From CAYXXN01 sp964469055 (GTDB lineage: Bacteria > Acidobacteriota > Thermoanaerobaculia > Multivoradales > JAHEKO01), in the NCBI GenBank assembly GCA_964469055.1, contig CAYXXN010000063.1, positions 1 through 14,632 on the forward strand: a DNA stretch of 14,632 nt. Direction: 5' to 3'. Positions 14,115 through 14,632 of this stretch are shown here, one piece after another. The notes under the pieces are model-generated. The model worked only from the letters and a program-made list of their open reading frames with translations, did not search any database and was not told where the DNA came from. Position 1 is the first letter of the stretch. Every line of letters starts with the position of its first letter. Position numbers and translations under genes: made by a program.

Positions 14115-14466
14115 GGGGGCGCACCGGTCTCGACGGGGACCAGATGCGGCTCCGAGGCAGCGTGTCGAGCATTCGGCTCGTAAACTCGAAGACATACCTG
14201 CCAACGACAACTTGGCCCTGGCTGCTTAACCCGTAGCCACGTCCCGGCGTCAGCCCTGATCCACGGCGGGCGCCGGTGACGTCACCGTAGTGGATCGAAC
14301 GGCGCGATAGGTCTCACGTCGCGCCCGGATCTCTCGTGAGACTGGCTGTGCGGGCTGGCCGCTCCGGTCCCGACCCGCACAGCGAGATTCCCATCCGGAG
14401 CTACGCACGTAGACGCCTCGAAGACGCGGTCTTCGGACGCGGGTTCGACTCCCGCCGCCTCCACCA
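14115..14466 (+). ncRNA. ssrA: tmRNA (transfer-messenger RNA), complete
   Basis: tmRNA rescues stalled ribosomes by acting as an alanyl-tRNA and then as a short message. The 7-bp acceptor stem pairs GGGGGCG (14115-14121) with CGCCTCC (14456-14462), including the G3-U pair that identifies alanine, and ends in ACCA (14463-14466). The T arm has a perfect 5-bp stem (14439-14443/14451-14455) with loop TTCGACT. The tag frame starts at GCC 14200 and reads ANDNLALAA, stopping at TAA 14227-14229; with the tRNA alanine the peptide is AANDNLALAA, ending in the LAA degradation signal. At 352 bases it is a normal one-piece tmRNA. Base composition drops right after its 3' end. Confidence 0.96.
14200..14229 (+). 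other. tmRNA proteolysis-tag reading frame
   Basis: Nine codons from the resume codon GCC to TAA encode ANDNLALAA. Compared with the E. coli tag (ANDENYALAA) it is one residue shorter, lacks the first Glu and has Leu for Tyr. The C-terminal ALAA recognised by ClpXP-type proteases is kept. Confidence 0.92.
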
Positions 14467-14632
14467 CTATTAAACTACTGATTTTAAACGAGTTATAAAA
14501 TCAGTAGTTCTCACTGTACCTGATTTGTAATCGATCCTCCCCAGGGCAGACTCACCCACGTTCGACTCACCCAAACGACGGCGGCGGTTGTCCGAACCAG
14601 CGCTGAATCCGGCTCGATCCGAAGTTGGCCTT
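14467..14632. other. Non-coding tail after tmRNA, with AT-rich start
   Basis: No gene is seen in these 166 bases. The first 66 bases are only about 29 percent G+C, whereas the rest of the window is very GC-rich; composition then rises again toward the window end. A 10-base direct repeat GACTCACCCA occurs at 14549-14558 and 14564-14573. GTTCGACTC from the tmRNA T arm (14443-14451) recurs at 14560-14568. Confidence 0.6.
14473..14509 (+). terminator. 14-bp AT-rich inverted repeat after tmRNA (terminator or attachment-site element)
   Basis: AACTACTGATTTTA (14473-14486) and TAAAATCAGTAGTT (14496-14509) are perfect inverted copies around a 9-base loop, beginning 6 bases after the tmRNA CCA. Position and symmetry suit a transcription terminator, but the stem is AT-rich and no T-run follows. 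Because tmRNA 3' ends are common integration targets, an integrase- or recombinase-binding role is the alternative. Confidence 0.5.

Noticed and set aside
13903..14229. Plus-strand frame ending in the tmRNA tag codons
   Set aside because: It crosses from the small membrane-protein gene in a wrong frame into ssrA; only the nine tag codons are translated, by trans-translation.
14282..14467. Small minus-strand frame inside the tmRNA
   Set aside because: It lies wholly within ssrA, whose stems and tag frame are intact; predicted proteins on tmRNA are a known annotation artefact.
1..14632. CRISPR array, insertion sequence or transposase
   Set aside because: No regularly spaced repeats and no transposase-like protein were seen on either strand.

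Overview
This is a very GC-rich bacterial window with tightly packed genes and no run over about 300 bases without a gene. A Ser/Thr kinase carrying a GspG-like extracytoplasmic domain, a complete bacillithiol operon (bshC-bshB1-bshA) and an MBOAT/SGNH acyltransferase pair would fit an Acidobacteriota-like organism. That placement is inference from gene content; no rRNA or marker gene confirms it. Several likely promoters can be read, of the form TTGA(C/G)-N17-TAnnnT or an isolated TAGAAT, often only a few bases upstream of the start codon.

Layout. (1) 66-1589 (+): transmembrane Ser/Thr protein kinase. It converges on (2) a minus-strand operon read from 6563 down to 1595: GAF-GGDEF-EAL c-di-GMP enzyme, yidD (4-nt overlap), MBOAT O-acyltransferase, and a membrane-anchored SGNH-like protein. 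This places a second-messenger enzyme in one transcript with an AlgI/AlgJ-like acylation pair and a membrane-insertion factor. (3) 7321-6675 (-): AbrB-type antitoxin and PIN toxin, with a strong promoter overlapped by an 8-bp dyad. Downstream of the toxin lies a decayed second copy of the end of the DUF2752 gene whose intact copy sits upstream of the module, suggesting that the module was inserted or that a duplication collapsed around it. (4) 8902-7399 (-): four small membrane proteins, TM2, DUF4870/Tic20-like, DUF4190-like and DUF2752. (5) 12544-9043 (-): bshC, bshB1 and bshA, each joined to the next by a GTGA overlap. Together they convert UDP-GlcNAc, L-malate and cysteine to bacillithiol. 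(6) 12632-14066 (+): a DusB-like tRNA dihydrouridine synthase, divergent from bshC and apparently leaderless, followed by a small two-helix membrane protein. (7) 14115-14466 (+): ssrA (tmRNA), complete, encoding the tag ANDNLALAA. Base composition falls abruptly after its CCA end. A 14-bp AT-rich inverted repeat lies there, so the site may be a terminator or the edge of an integrated element.

No wholly new defence or metabolic system is evident. The most distinctive items are the DUF2752 scar around the toxin-antitoxin module, the c-di-GMP/yidD/MBOAT/SGNH operon, the kinase with a pseudopilin-like domain, and the tmRNA 3' boundary.
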